From the NCBI GenBank assembly GCA_022376515.1, contig WTXI01000055.1, positions 1 to 64,000 of the forward strand: a DNA stretch of 64,000 nucleotides, in the 5' to 3' direction. Positions 12,301-23,569 of the stretch are shown one piece after another. Origin of the DNA: Lactifluus volemus (lineage: Eukaryota; Basidiomycota; Agaricomycetes; Russulales; Russulaceae). The notes below the pieces were generated by a model. The model was not told where the DNA came from. It did not search any database and saw only the letters and a list, made by a program, of their open reading frames with translations. How positions within the stretch are numbered: the stretch's first letter is position 1; each line of letters opens with the position of its first letter. Position numbers and translations under genes: made by a program.

Positions 12301-14678
12301 GTATTATCATCGTGGTTGCAGCTTGAGGTAGGTACACCGCATCATTGAGTATGACATGTAATGACATTTGGGTAAAACAGCGTACTCAACCAGAAGTGCA
12401 GGAATTGTTGGGATTGGTGCATGACGCTTCCGCATTTGTGCGGTATTTCGGAATGGCTGTGGCGAAGAGCGCTCCGCATATCTATGTGTCTGCCCTCCCT
12501 TTCACACCAACCTCTTCCCGCATCCGCAATCGATACCTTTCCCAGTTTCCTCACACATTGACCTTGGAACGTGGGGAACTGTCACATTGGCCAGCATTGG
12601 AAATGACGATTCATGCACATAGTGCCTGGGTCTATTCTGTTGCATTTTCGCCGGATGGGCAACGCATCGCATCGGCCTCTGGAGATCGCACAATTTGCGT
12701 TTGGGATGCCACGACAGGAGAGATCGTAGCGGGTCCGTTTACTGGACACACCGATCGTGTCAATTCTATTGCATTTTCGCCGGACGCGCAGCGCATTGCA
12801 TCGGGCTCGGGCGACTGCACGATTCGGGTGTGGGATGTCGCAACAGGACAAATCGTAACGGACCCATTTACTGGACACGCAGCTGCGGTCGTTTCTATTT
12901 CATTCTCACCGGACGGGCGGCGCGTCGCATCGGCCTCGGAGGATTGCACAATTCGAGTTTGGGATATCACAGCGGGAGAAACCGTAGCGGGCCCGTTTAC
13001 TGGACACACCGATGCGATCAGATCTGTTGCATTCTCACCAGACTGGCGGTGCATTGCATCGGTCTCTCATGATAGAACGATATACGTGTGGGATGCTGCA
13101 ACAGGACAGATCGTAACGGGCCCGTTTACCGGACACACCGATTGGATTAGATCTGTCTCATTTTCGCCGGACGGACAGCGCATCGCATCGGTCTCGGATG
13201 CAATCCGCGTGTGGGATACCACAACAGGAGAGGTCGTAGCTGGCCCATTTATTGGACACACCAATTATGTCAGAAGTGTTGCATTCTCGCCGGACGGGCA
13301 ACATATCGCATCGGCCTCTTCCGATCGCACGATTTGCTTGTGGGATGCCACAATGGGAGAGATAGCAGCAGGCCCGTTTACCGGACACACCGATTTTGTC
13401 AATTCTGTTGCATTCTCGCCGGATGGACAGCGCATTGCATCGGCCTCGAACGACTGCACGATTCGCGTGTGGGACGCCGCGGTGGGACAGATCGCAGCTG
13501 ATTCATTTACTGGACACTCCAGTGCGGTCATATCTATTGCATTTTCGCCCGACGGACAGCGCATCGCATCAGCTTCGGATGATCACACGATTTGTATGTG
13601 GGATGCCGCGACAGGACAGATCGTAGCGGACCCGTTTACTGGACACACCAGTTCGGTCATGTGTGTTGCATTCTCGCCGGACGGACGGCGCCTTGCATCG
13701 TGCTCAATGGATTGTACGATTCGTGTGTGGGATGCCACAACAGGGCAAGTCGTAGCGGACCCGGTCACTGGACATACTGATTGGGTCATCTCTGTTGCGT
13801 TCTCGCCGGACGGGCGGCACATTGCATTGGCTTCTGATGATTGCACGATTCGCATTTTGGATGCCACAACAGGAAGGATCGTAGCGGGCCCGTTTACTGG
13901 ACACACTCACTGGGTTATATCTGTTGCATTCTCGCCGGATGGGCGGTGCATTGCATCATCCTCGGTCGATGGTACGATTCGTGTGTGGGATGCTGCAACA
14001 GGGCAAGTCGTAGCGGGCCCGTTTGCTGGACATACCAGTTGGGTCGACTCTGTTGCATTCTCGCCGGACGGACAGCGCCTCACATCGGCCTCAGGCGATG
14101 CCACGATTTGCGTGTGGGATATCACAACCGGACAGATTGTAGTGGGCCCATTTACTGGACACACCGCTTCTGTCAACTCTGCTGTATTCTCACCGGATGG
14201 GAAGCGCATCGTGTCGGCCTCAGCCGATTGTACGATTCGCATGTGGGATGCTGCAACAGGAGAGGTGGTAGCGGGTCCGTTTGCTAGACACATCTCTTCC
14301 GTCCGATCTGTTGCATTCTCTCCAGATGGGCAGCGAATCGCATCGGCCTCGCACGATCGCACGATTCGCATGTGGGATGCTACAGGACAGCTTGGTGGGG
14401 ACACGTGTACTGGACACACCTCAGGGGCCAGATCTGCGGAGGTTGTAACAAAAGATTCTGAGAAGATCCTTACGGACCAATCCCTGATCGATACTGAAGG
14501 GTGGATATGTGGTGAAGAGAAAGAACTTTTTTTATGGATTCCCGAACTTCACAGGCGGTGTCTTCGTAGACCCAGCACTGTCTGGATTGCAGGCGGACAT
14601 GAGACACGGCTTGACCTCTCAAAGTTTGTGCACGGATCAAATTGGACTACAGCTTATGATTACAATTTATCGAAGTAG
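9319..14678 (+). pseudogene. NLR-like C2-NACHT-WD40 protein, two frameshifts
   Basis: Eight exons are joined by GT-AG introns: 9319-9524, 9575-9681, 9736-10145, 10200-10250, 10317-10520, 10572-10760, 10812-12327, 12381-14678. Order of parts: a C2-like N-terminus, a helical linker, a NACHT NTPase with Walker A (GQAGTGKSS, near 10965-10990) and Walker B (ILIVIDALDES, near 11257-11290), a helical arm, 14 WD40 repeats, and a short tail. Two breaks are visible. At 10374-10377 the frame changes within a conserved stretch (DNVRTLL before, AFEFAKDAD after). At 11504-11506 it changes between NELP and EVFKEHG. Exons total 4981 nt; two lost bases would restore a multiple of three, so each is probably a one-base deletion. 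Fungal proteins of this build are STAND-type NLR-like receptors, with HET-E/HNWD members controlling non-self recognition. As read, the product would stop before or inside NACHT, so I call it a recent pseudogene unless the breaks are sequence errors. Confidence 0.85.
12609..14414 (+). repeat. Array of 14 WD40 repeats, about 129 bp each
   Basis: Fourteen consecutive units of about 43 codons make up most of the last NLR exon, each with GHT..V.SVAFSPDG near its start and a TIRVWDA-type strand. Unit 5 lacks two residues (SVSDAIRVWD). Unit 14 begins RHIS instead of GHTS, and a decayed fifteenth GHTSGARS follows. Units are very similar at both DNA and protein level, with variation concentrated at a few positions such as the residues after GHT. 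That is the pattern of repeat turnover in fungal recognition WD40 arrays. Fourteen blades are compatible with two seven-bladed propellers. Confidence 0.92.
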
Positions 14679-15274
14679 AATAGGTCAATAAATAGGTTGT
14701 GTGCTATGTTTTTTTTCTTTGGTCATTCCCTCTGTATCGGCCTGGGTGCCACTCATATAAATAAACAACTGAACGTATAGTCAGATTATGTTTTTCTAAT
14801 CACCAAATTAGAACGACTTGAGACTGAGGTCCACCGTACGCGTCGGGTTGGCACGTGCCTCAAGCCACCAGTAACGTGACGCAATCATGTGCCCAGTGCC
14901 TTTCCTTGAATCCTGAACTTCTGAAGATGTCAGGCGGTGTCATTCGTGCGTATCCGGGGAGCCTAACAATTGGCGTTCAACATACGGTGCAGGGAATGTC
15001 AACGTTCTCGGTAAGCACGGGAATAACCCCTGACAAGGCAAGCGTTGGGATAGTCCGAGTCTTACTACGACGCCGATTTATGAGGGGCAGAAAAGTCAAA
15101 AATCGACTTTCTAAAAGTTTTCGGGCCTTGTAAGAAATTGAAAGGTGCATAGAAGCGAGTCGAACTATTGCTGATCTTGGCGCGAGAACTAGCAGAGTAG
15201 AATGTCATTTCGATTGCACATAGTATTGCGCTGCTCCGAACTGAAGAGAAACGAAACGTTCCATATCAAGCGAA
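14679..15274. other. Intergenic stretch between NLR gene and S28 relic
   Basis: The sequence is A/T-rich just after the NLR stop, as expected for a 3' untranslated region. A 92-codon frame at 14855-15133 has no ATG start and no recognisable domain, so I do not call a gene. Confidence 0.4.
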
Positions 15275-17668
15275 TCATATGATTGCATCGTCAAAGGGGT
15301 CTTCCCAGTCCTCCAACCAAGCCCTGAAAAACTCAACCATCTCACTATGAATTTGCCGAATTTTCTTGGGTTCCTTTTCGCCTTCCCTAAGCCCGTTCTC
15401 GTCTCAGTGGTGGACACCTCCTAGCAGCGTGTCATTCCACAGTTTTTATCTCAGCAAGTGAAAAGAACTAGGACACACCAGGAATAATTTTGAATGGCCT
15501 AAGCACTGTCCTCATGTTCCTCCGGACCACCGTAAGCGCTATGTGGCGTGTATGGGCGCCACGGATCAACTGCGAACTCATCCGTAGTCAGCATCGCCGG
15601 ACCCGTTCAAGAAAGGGGTAGAAGGACTGAATATACATACCTTCACCGTCAATAAATGCTAACCTATCAGCTGCAATGTGGTAATCGCCTAGCACATTCA
15701 CGGCAGTGACATTTGGCAGCGGAGGCACTTTTTTTTTTTTTTTTTTGAATCCGCATTTATATAGCGCAATATGTTCATCACAACAAAGACGCGCTCGACT
15801 GCTACATGGAACAATCTAGGTATAGGGTAAGGTGGAGTGACTTTAATATGGAAATTGGTGTGGGGGGTGTGCGTGTGTATCGGAAGTGTGGCTCGGGCAG
15901 CGTGCCCTGTATGGCTAGCCGTGGTCTTCTGGTGGTGGGTCTCTTCTCCGAGGCCTGACGCAGGCCTGTGTCTCCTCTATAAATTTCGCCAGGGCCTCCC
16001 CTCCTGCCTTCGTCCCGAAAATGATATTGGCGGACAACGTCTGGGAAGCCGGGCGCAGGTGGCGTTCACGGGCAGCGCGAAAGAGCGCGCAGTGGAAAAT
16101 TACGTGTGAGGGAGTCTGGAGGGGCTCGTGGCCGCACTGGCATCCGTGGGGATCCGGGGCGCGAGGGCGGTGGCGTCAGCGGAGGCACTTTGTAGTATTC
16201 TCCCGGTGGGAACGCCTGAATACATATCTTGTGCTCATAGTCGATGTCCAATAGGCGCGAAATAATAGTAGGGGTGCCAACTGGTGGCGCGGTCTACAAA
16301 TGGATGTCAGCATGGGCGGTGATGCGGTGATGCGAAGACATACAGTCAAGTAGCCCCATTGTGTGCAGCATTGGAACACCCACGGGCGCCAGTCTTCACT
16401 GAGATCTGTGATATGATATTTTGAATCTTCGTTTGTCCCGAAGCAATCTTCCACAGTCAAACCCATATCTTGTGGGCAGAGCACGACAATGTTCTTCGCG
16501 GCCCCAAAAGCTTTGTGATTCAAGATGCATAAAGGTAAGGTATGCGTACCTCTCGGATCCACTTGGCGTAATTTAACAGAGCGATGTTAGCTTTCAGTCC
16601 TCCTCCCAGGGGCACCGTACGCTCCGTGCCTTTCAGAGTCGCACAGAACTGATCGAATGTCGTCGAGCTAACAGCACGTGGTCAGCGGATACTGTTCCAG
16701 CAGCACATATTAGTTCCGCCTATCTTATGAAGTAGGTCCGAGACATACCTCAAGCACCGAGACAAAGTCCTTATCTGACTCCAGCTCGCTGAGGCCAAGA
16801 GGTTTTTCAGTCGGCCGCGCAAGGGGCCGATTTTGAGAAGCGAATCAATCATGCTGATGCTAGAGGTTGGATGAACAAATTGGGTCCGCAGCAAGCCGGA
16901 TGACGTCCATGTACTCCCAATTCATGAGCACAGCGTGCGTCACCGCTAGGGGACGGGAGGAGGTTTAGTATCGTTTGTGAAGAATGATTGAAAAAAAAAG
17001 GTGCGCACCACTCGACGCAATAGCACCAAACACGAGATCAGGATACAGGACTCGCATGTGAGCTGTCCGTGCTCCTGCATATGACCCTACAGAACTCGAC
17101 ATTAACAACGGGATGGCCACCATCACAGGACGCTGGAGAGGGCACACGAACACCATAGTATATCCAGTGTCTTTCGGGCTGTAAGGTTCTCGTTGACGTT
17201 CTCGAATTTGACATTGCGCATAAAATTGGCCGAGTCTTCAAGTGCTTGCTCGTTGTTGAGCCACCTACAGCACCACGTAGCAAGCTGAATAAATATAAGA
17301 GCGCGTGGAGGGGTCGACTGGCATGAGGCGGCGAGCACAAGCGCACCTTAGGGAATCTGTCGAAATGTTTTGGACACCCACAGACTTGCCTGGACCAAAT
17401 CCCGGTCGCACGTCAGCGCGTCTAAGCTATCCAGGGATACACGTACCATAAGATCTATGCTCTAGCACAACTGCGATTCCACCTGTCGCACGTGCCAAAA
17501 TATCCCCAACACCTGTGTCCAAGAGTGTCGTGTGTTGACCCAGAAACGTTGTTGAAACGTCGCGTCGGTGGTGTTGTCAAAAGTGATCGAGTGGCTGGGT
17601 GAACGTCTGAACGGAGAACTCGGATGCCGCGACGGCGACAACGAGTGGTGCTTGTAATGTGCTGGCAT
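15275..17668 (-). pseudogene. Serine carboxypeptidase S28 family, decayed
   Basis: Read on the minus strand, the pieces line up with the S28 (Pro-X carboxypeptidase) family: FTQPLDHF near 17600, NTTDATFQQRFWVNTRH, LEHRSYG near 17455, the nucleophile motif GGSYAG with its Ser codon at 17082-17084, VDPWRP with the catalytic Asp near 15570, GVHH with the catalytic His near 15418, and a C-terminus IHSEMVEFFRAWLEDWE ending at the TGA at 15275. The family is secreted and cleaves after proline. Lesions are many: a frameshift at the AAAA run 17579-17583, loss of the segment normally between NTRH and LDTG, a frameshift near 17175-17179, another frameshift between VDPW and LRPFK, a TGA at 15414-15416 replacing the Trp after GVHH, and a LINE fragment inside an exon (15732-16176). 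The true start is not clear. Confidence 0.85.
15732..16176 (-). mobile_element. 5'-truncated LINE 3' end inserted in the S28 relic
   Basis: Target-site duplications CAGCGGAGGCACTTT flank the insert at 15717-15731 and 16177-16191. On the plus strand the insert begins with an 18-T run (15729-15746), which is a poly(A) tail on the minus strand. On the minus strand it encodes the end of a LINE ORF2: HVIFHCALFRAARERH, then NIIFGTKAGGEALAKFIEET and a stop. This resembles the C-terminal region following RNase H in fungal non-LTR elements. The insert splits the peptidase codons GEYYKVPPL from PNVTAVNVLGDYH, which rejoin exactly when one TSD copy and the insert are removed. Confidence 0.88.
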
Positions 17669-18504
17669 GCGCCGGCACCTCAGTCCCTTGATCGGGATGG
17701 GAGGTTATGCCAGCAGCGCGTCAATGGAGATTTTGAAAGTTGACCCCCTGTGCATTATGGAGGACGTGCTCGTGAAAGGCATTGCTGCCACCCGTACCGA
17801 CGAGCACGACAACAAGAGATATCCAAATGATGTGGAAAGCCCACACCATACGGTGTGGCCGAGAGAGAAGAGAACGACACCCTCATGAAGGTAAATACTG
17901 TAACTGCGGGCGGGGTCCTCCGACGGTCCCACGGTTCGATTTCTTAGTGCCAAAGTAACTCAGGGCTCACATAACGCCCATTAAGCTCATAAGTTGAATA
18001 GATTTATTTCACCACGGCATTTATAGAACGCAACGATTTGATTCCACCGAATTGATGGCCTAAATCTGCTAATGTTGCTCCGCCTTAATACCTCGGCCGT
18101 GACTAGACTTGGGGGCATGGCAAGTGGAGAGAATCAGATTGGACAAAGACTAAAAAAAACAAGGATCATCCCATATATGCTACGAGTTACTTGGCACAGC
18201 TTTCCACGTCGCGGGCGACAGGACAGCGATCTCGTTACGAGGAGTTGGTGTCGAGAATCAAGTTACAGTATCGGTGTATGCTGTCGCCTAAATGTAGATT
18301 ACATTTTCTTGAGCTAACAGTTGGATTGATCGCAAAGCACAGAGGCCAGCGTCTACACCATGACAATCTCTTACTAAGCGCCCAGTTCTACCACTGAGCG
18401 GTTGCGATACCCTCCCAATTTTCCTAACTTCCTCAATTCTTAATGTTTGTCAGGGACTCCTCGGAAATCGCTAGCATACTGTTAGGGGAAAGGAGCAAAT
18501 AACT

Positions 18505-18670
18505 GCCTCTATTAAGATAAATCGTAGTCATATACTGTAGCCCAGTTTGATCCGTGCGCGAAACTCGAGAGATCAAGCCGGGTTTCGTGTTCGCCTGCGA
18601 TCCAGACAGTGCTAGGTCTATGAAGACAAGCTGGCCCACCTCTCCCCCGGACGACAGCCAAACAGAGTCA
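18505..18670 (-). pseudogene. Relic of an NLR C-terminal tail
   Basis: The minus strand here is clearly similar to the last 150 bp of the NLR gene (about 14530-14680). The coded tail reads TVWIAGEHETRLDL, against TVWIAGGHETRLDL in the NLR, and continues FAHGSNWATVYDYDLS against FVHGSNWTTAYDYNLS. Only the tail is present; no WD40 unit remains next to it. It is a fragment of a paralogous NLR, oriented opposite to the large gene. Confidence 0.8.
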
Positions 18671-18759
18671 TGTGATGTCTTACAATTACCATTTGTAGCT
18701 AGTGTTATGGCGGCCCGGCTCAAAGTCGATACGAAAGCCGGAGCCAGTGACGTGTTTGC

Positions 18760-19575
18760 TTTCCCCCCTCTGTCGCCGCGTCCCCCTTCTCGCTCTCACT
18801 GTTGCCGCTTCCCCCCTTCTCTCTGTCCTCTCTCTCTTTGTCGCACCCGCCTCTCTGTTGCCGCGATCGCTGCCCTTTGGCAGCCTGTCACCCTCCCATG
18901 CCTCTGTAAGCATGGTCAACGGTGCGTCGCGTGTTTTTTTTTGACTTCTCACACTGACATTTCTTTTTCTTTGATTTTCCTTCTCTCCCTTTCGTCGTCC
19001 GCATCCCCCTCCGCTTCCTCTGTCTCTGCCTCTGCCGCGTCCTCCTGTGCCCCCTGCGCCTGTGCCACCTCCTGCTTTCACCTCCTCCGCATTGCGTGCC
19101 TCCTGGACGGGGTGGTCCACAGCGTCACACTGCCTACACCAATGCCTTCTCCACCTCCTCCCCGGTACGTTGTTACGCCGCCTGCCCCACCCCAATGCGT
19201 GCTGACTTTTTTTCGTCGCCTCCTCCTCCTCCTCCTCTGCCTCCGCCGCCTTCCGCCTCCGCTACCTTGACCACCTCCTCCGGTGCCGCTGCCTCTGCCG
19301 CCTGGACCACCATCTCCTGCGCCACCGCCTCCGCACCTCCTGCGCATCTCGTGCCGCGTGCACCTCCCGCGTGCCTTGCGCCTCTCACGCCTTCCGTGCC
19401 GATTGCGCCTCCTCCTCCTACGCTTCCCGTGCCTCCCACGCCTCCTCCCACGCTGCGCGCCTTCTCCTGCGCTTCCCGCGGCGTGTGCCTCCTCCCGTGC
19501 CCAGCGCGTTCTCTTGTGGCTCCCGCGCCCCGCTCCCTCTCCCGCGCCTCCACCGCCGCCTCCTCCCCGTGACCC
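18760..19575. repeat. Polypyrimidine/polypurine low-complexity tract
   Basis: The plus strand is made almost wholly of C/T-rich CCT, CTC and GCC-type runs. All six frames stay open for long stretches and give Ser/Pro/Ala/Leu- or Gly/Arg-rich peptides on either strand. I treat these as composition artefacts rather than genes. The strand asymmetry could support triplex DNA or a structured transcript. Confidence 0.6.
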
Positions 19576-20027
19576 TGCAGCCCCCACCCCTGCCAGGGCT
19601 GTTCCACCAAGGCTGGTGGAACCATTGGATCCTCCTGTACATAGTCCTAGATAGTGATTCATGTTGTAGTTTAGCCTCAAATATATAAATTTTATTGCTT
19701 AAATTTGTGTGCTTGAAAACTTTTGGTAAGCACAGATCTAAGTTGCCATTTAAGTGAACCTCCCAGCCCAAGATAAGCATAATGATTGTACAACTTAGGA
19801 GGTAAAAAAATAGAAAAGGAAATTTTTCATTTGTGTGGCTGAAGTCGACTAAGAGCTGCGGCTAAGTCGAAGTCGCAGCAGAAAACTCGGCTAAGTCGAG
19901 TCGTTCCCGTCACCAAAAATGGAAATCACGTGGTGTTGTTTGGTTGTCGTCCGGGGGGAGAGGAGGGGGACTTGCATCGTAGGGTACGCTGCCAGTGGCG
20001 GGTCTTCCCCCTCCCGTTATGATGGGA

Positions 20028-20750
20028 GTTGTCCCTGGCTCCCTCTCTGCCGAGGATGGCGTCGAGATCGCAACTCACTGCAAGAGTACCCTTTCTGCTC
20101 ACGATATCGATGACGTCCACGTCGAAATTCGCGAGTCGGTGGTTATTTGCTCCGCCAGTCCAGGGCCGCCCACCACCTCCAACGCCACCGTCCGGCCCGA
20201 GTGCCTTTCAAGTTCTCCACTGCCCCTTAGTCTCCCCATTTGCGCCAAAGTCACCCCTCCATCCATTGAGGGAACTGGTGGATTCTTCATCTCCGACCCT
20301 CTAAACCCCGCCAAGATCTACGTCGTCCGTCTTCCGCCCGGGTAATGATCCCAAACGAACTCTACCAGCACCGCAACCCCGCAAGAACGTCTTGCTGTTT
20401 GGCGACGTCGCTTTCGAGAAGCATATCATCATCAAGCAGCTCGAGAGCCGGTTGAAAGATGTTGAGCAGATGGATGAGCGGACGCCGAGGCGGAGCAGAA
20501 TCAGGTCCAGCCCAGTTGGAGGAGGAGAGGAAGCCGATCGGAGTCCTCGAGAAATTGCTCACGGACGTCTACAGAGACAGAGACTGGAACAAGTGGGAGG
20601 GCCGTATCCTCCGACGGGGGGAGATAGTATGACATGGAACACTCCCACGTCGTTCTATCTCCCCCATCGGTCACAACATCGGGGAGGAAGGGCTCACGGA
20701 GGACTGGGCGGTGATTGAGATCGACAATTCCAACGTCGACTAACCTTCGT
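20028..20750 (+). pseudogene. Trypsin-like multi-copy family, copy 1 (N-terminal part)
   Basis: Recognisable pieces run in order but in shifting frames: SLSAEDGVEIATHC and DDVHVEIRESVV near 20040-20150, SIEGTGGFFISDP near 20260-20300, VLLFGDVAFEKHI near 20390-20430, and DWAVIEIDNSNVD near 20704-20743. This is a common Agaricomycete hypothetical family whose full members carry a GHV-type His, an EDWAVIE Asp and a GDSGSA-type Ser, suggesting a trypsin-like fold (inference). Here the segment around the His is lost and the frame is broken several times. The same stretch recurs at 25153-25910. Confidence 0.65.
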
Positions 20751-20864
20751 CCCATCCCCATCGACGATCGACGAGTTCACCCCGCGAATTCCTTTGTTCA
20801 ACTTACCACTACAGTACGTTTACCACTGCCGCCGATTCTACAACCCCCAAGACATTTAGACCTC

Positions 20865-20965
20865 ACTAGTACTGTAAGAGGCCTGTACCATTTCATCAAA
20901 ATATCATCAACCTTCTCTGTCGTTTGTCCTGATTAAAGACAGCCAAGCTAGCAATCGATGACCTC
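20865..20965 (+). repeat. Dispersed module of about 95 bp, first copy
   Basis: The stretch reads CATTTAGACCTCACTAGTAC, then GTACCATTTCATCA, ATCATCAACCTT and GATTAAAGACAGCCAAGCTA. Copies recur at about 26130-26235, 27880-27965, 40205-40320 and 43550-43655 on the plus strand, and inverted at about 55665-55725 and 60165-60235. It usually sits just upstream of a DUF6533 copy or just after a trypsin-like fragment, so it may be an old promoter or untranslated segment carried along by duplication. Confidence 0.7.
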
Positions 20966-21735
20966 TAGCGGCCTCTCCGCGAACTGCTTTCGCTCACCCA
21001 AACATTGCGACGGACATCACCAAGCCCCTCCACTGCCTCATCGATATGTGGGCCTTCACGGTTCCAACCCTGTTCGATCAGAATTCGCAACTCTGAACAA
21101 CGGTCTGTTAGCGGTGCAGACGCCGGGCACGGCACTCCAGAGTCTTTGGTCGTTCAGCTTATCCACGTGTTTGGTTGGCGCCTTGTCAACCAGACAATGT
21201 TTCCGGAACAGGCCGCAAAGGAAGTATCACGATGCATGAAATTATGCTGTTGTGAGAAGAGTGAGGCTGCTCCGGGGATGAGCGCGACGACTTGGTGGTG
21301 TTTCCTTGCCTATGTGCGGTTGAGCGGCGATAGGGTCTTCGCACTGACTGGCACACGGGCACGCCTTGAAGTTAAAAAAAGGGCATAACTAGGCCGTGGT
21401 TCTGTGGCGTCTCAAGTGAGCGGGGGAGACCCGGCCCGATGTTGGCCGGTGCCACACGGTTAGTAGGCGTCATCCCTCTCTACTAACTTACAACGTGAAC
21501 ACACACGGCCGACGTCGACCGCGGTGCGTTTGTGGCGTCCGATCGTTATAAAAAAGGCCAGATTTTGTCATTATTTATGAGTCATAGGATGACTACTGGC
21601 ACATCCATGTTGGCGAAGCTGGGTTTCAGCTCGATCGGGATTCGGGAAGTTCTACTGCTAATTACAGACACGATGATATAAAATTTCCGAGCCCTCGCAA
21701 CTAACTCGGAGCAACTCGAGGTTTGACCTCTTTAG

Positions 21736-23569
21736 ATGCTGCTCCGGTCGGTAACACAGAGTCTTCCTGGCCCAGTCTCCCTCGAAAAGCCACATTCTAC
21801 TCACTTTCGTCCCCGCCCTTTCATTCCCCGTCGTTTACGAAGCTCTTTCTTTGGCCTTGTCATCCTTGGGACAATAGCTCTCTTATTTCATCTCGATAGC
21901 TCGAGCCAGAATGAACTACTTGTTTTTTTGAAGGATCTCCCCAAGCCAGAAAGCGGCAAGAACCCTCCACGCTTTTACGAATGGCATGATAGGGAGAAAC
22001 GCTTGCCTCAGCATGACCCCGACCTGCCTTATCCACAAGGCAGGGAAGGTCGGTACATACGTTTTTCGAACCACGTCTGGGGTGCGTTTCCGCAGTCTTC
22101 CCGTTTCAAGTTACTGAATTGAACGATCCAAAGGTCTAGGATGGGGGAATGCGATGCAGGAGATGGTGTTGAACGCACACCTTGCATACCTTGCTAAAAG
22201 AACGTACGTCCCTTCTTTCAACATCACATTCGCGTCGCCCTCGCCCGGCCGGACGCATATCTTTCTGTGCACATGTACTCACACAACGTCGTTTGTTCTT
22301 CCCCTCGGGTAGTTACGTGTTTGAGAACTATACTTGGGACAAGACATCCGACGATTTCTCCAATTATAACGGCAAGCCGATCCCCGCGCGAGTGCCCTTA
22401 ACCGCGCTACTCTCCGGTACGTCGCTTTTCCCACGTATATTACTTGCACTGCATCTTCACTCCCAAACTCAGGCCCGGTCGCCGGAGATCCCTTTCCACC
22501 ATCCGCGGACGCGCCACCCGCAGTCGTTCCCGAGTTTTTCAATGAAGTATGCCCTAACCGCACTATAATCAATTCTACAGAAATCAACGGCAGGCTATCA
22601 AAACCTTCTGCTGCGACGACACTACAGGCGTGGATTGACAAATTAGAGAAGACTGAGGATCGCTGCGTAGAGATCAAAGAGCATTCAGGGCAGATCTTCG
22701 ATTTATGGTGTGGATCCCTCTCGCTACCCCCTTCTCGTAAGTTAACTGATCGGGCCGAGAAAGGTTAATCGGGACTTCAAAACGGTTACTTGACATATGG
22801 CCTTCGCTCGTTACATCCCCAATCCTGACACAGTTTTCCTGGTCACCACTCGTAACTGCTGCGCTTGCCGCGAACGCACTTATTATCCACCCCGCGCTTT
22901 CCGACGCCACTCCATCTGATTTCGCCCCGTCTTCTGCTCCTACACCCCTCTCAGGTTTACTCGCATTACACATCCGACGCGGAGACTACCTCGAGCACTG
23001 TAAAGATATCGCCAATTGGTCGGCTCGTTTCATGGGTTTCAACGAGTTCCCCGGATTACCGGACCGGTTCTTCCCTCCAGCCGTGCACAGTCAGGGCAAT
23101 GCACCGCCCGAAGAGCTCACACGGTACCGTGCGCACTGCTTCCCCGAGATCAACCAGATCGTCTCACGTGTGCGCGATGTGCGTGCCTCGCTCCTGCCCA
23201 CAACGACGCTCACGCGCGTGTACGTGCTGACGAACGGGCGGCCCGACTGGCTTCAAGAGCTGAAGAACGCCCTTCAAGAGGATGCGCGGATACAAGGCAT
23301 GGACGAATGGGAGCATATAGGGACGAGCCGGGACTTACGGCTGACGCGTGAGCAGAGGCACAATTCGCAAGCGGTGGACATGGCCATTGCGCAGCGGTCG
23401 GAGATCTTTATCGGCAATGGGGTGCGTCGACTCGGTGTTCACAGAGCTGTTAAGGGTGTTTTTTTTTTTTTTGATCCGCGGAGTTTTTCAGTTTTCCACC
23501 ATGACGTCTAATGTGGTGATGCTGCGGGCTGCGTGCGGTATCGACTGGCACAAGACACGGTTCTGGTGA
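21736..23569 (+). CDS. O-fucosyltransferase-like type II membrane protein
   Basis: Six exons: 21736-22081, 22134-22203, 22313-22416, 22473-22707, 22764-23421, 23492-23569. The 1491-nt coding sum gives 496 residues with no break. Residues 36-53 (SSFFGLVILGTIALLFHL) form one membrane anchor after a basic N-terminus, so the catalytic part should face the Golgi or ER lumen. HIRRGDY at residues 321-327 is the conserved nucleotide-sugar-binding motif of the O-FucT/NodZ-like fold. It is followed by family stretches ANWSARFMGFNEFP and SQAVDMAIAQRSEIFIGNG. Intron 4 (22708-22763) is confirmed because joining it gives IFDLW-LIGTSKRLLDIWPSL without a shift. The last intron ends after a T-rich tract and joins GNG to FSTMTSNVVMLR. 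The acceptor sugar or protein is unknown; basidiomycetes hold several uncharacterised members. Confidence 0.88.

Noticed and set aside
12582..14417. Many antisense and shifted frames across the WD40 array
   Set aside because: A unit of about 129 bp is a multiple of three, so any stop-free frame repeats itself. These are shadows of the real WD40 coding frame.
14855..15133. A 92-codon frame after the NLR gene
   Set aside because: It has no ATG start, no domain, and lies in what looks like 3' untranslated and intergenic DNA.
18554..19680. Long overlapping open frames on both strands
   Set aside because: They arise from the C/T-biased tract, which has few stop codons in any frame; peptides are low-complexity and overlap fully on both strands.
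22737..22833. Alternative intron in the fucosyltransferase-like gene using GTAAGT at 22737 and the CACAG at 22833
   Set aside because: It shifts the frame and removes conserved codons. The 22708-22763 intron gives the family sequence LDIWPSL in phase.
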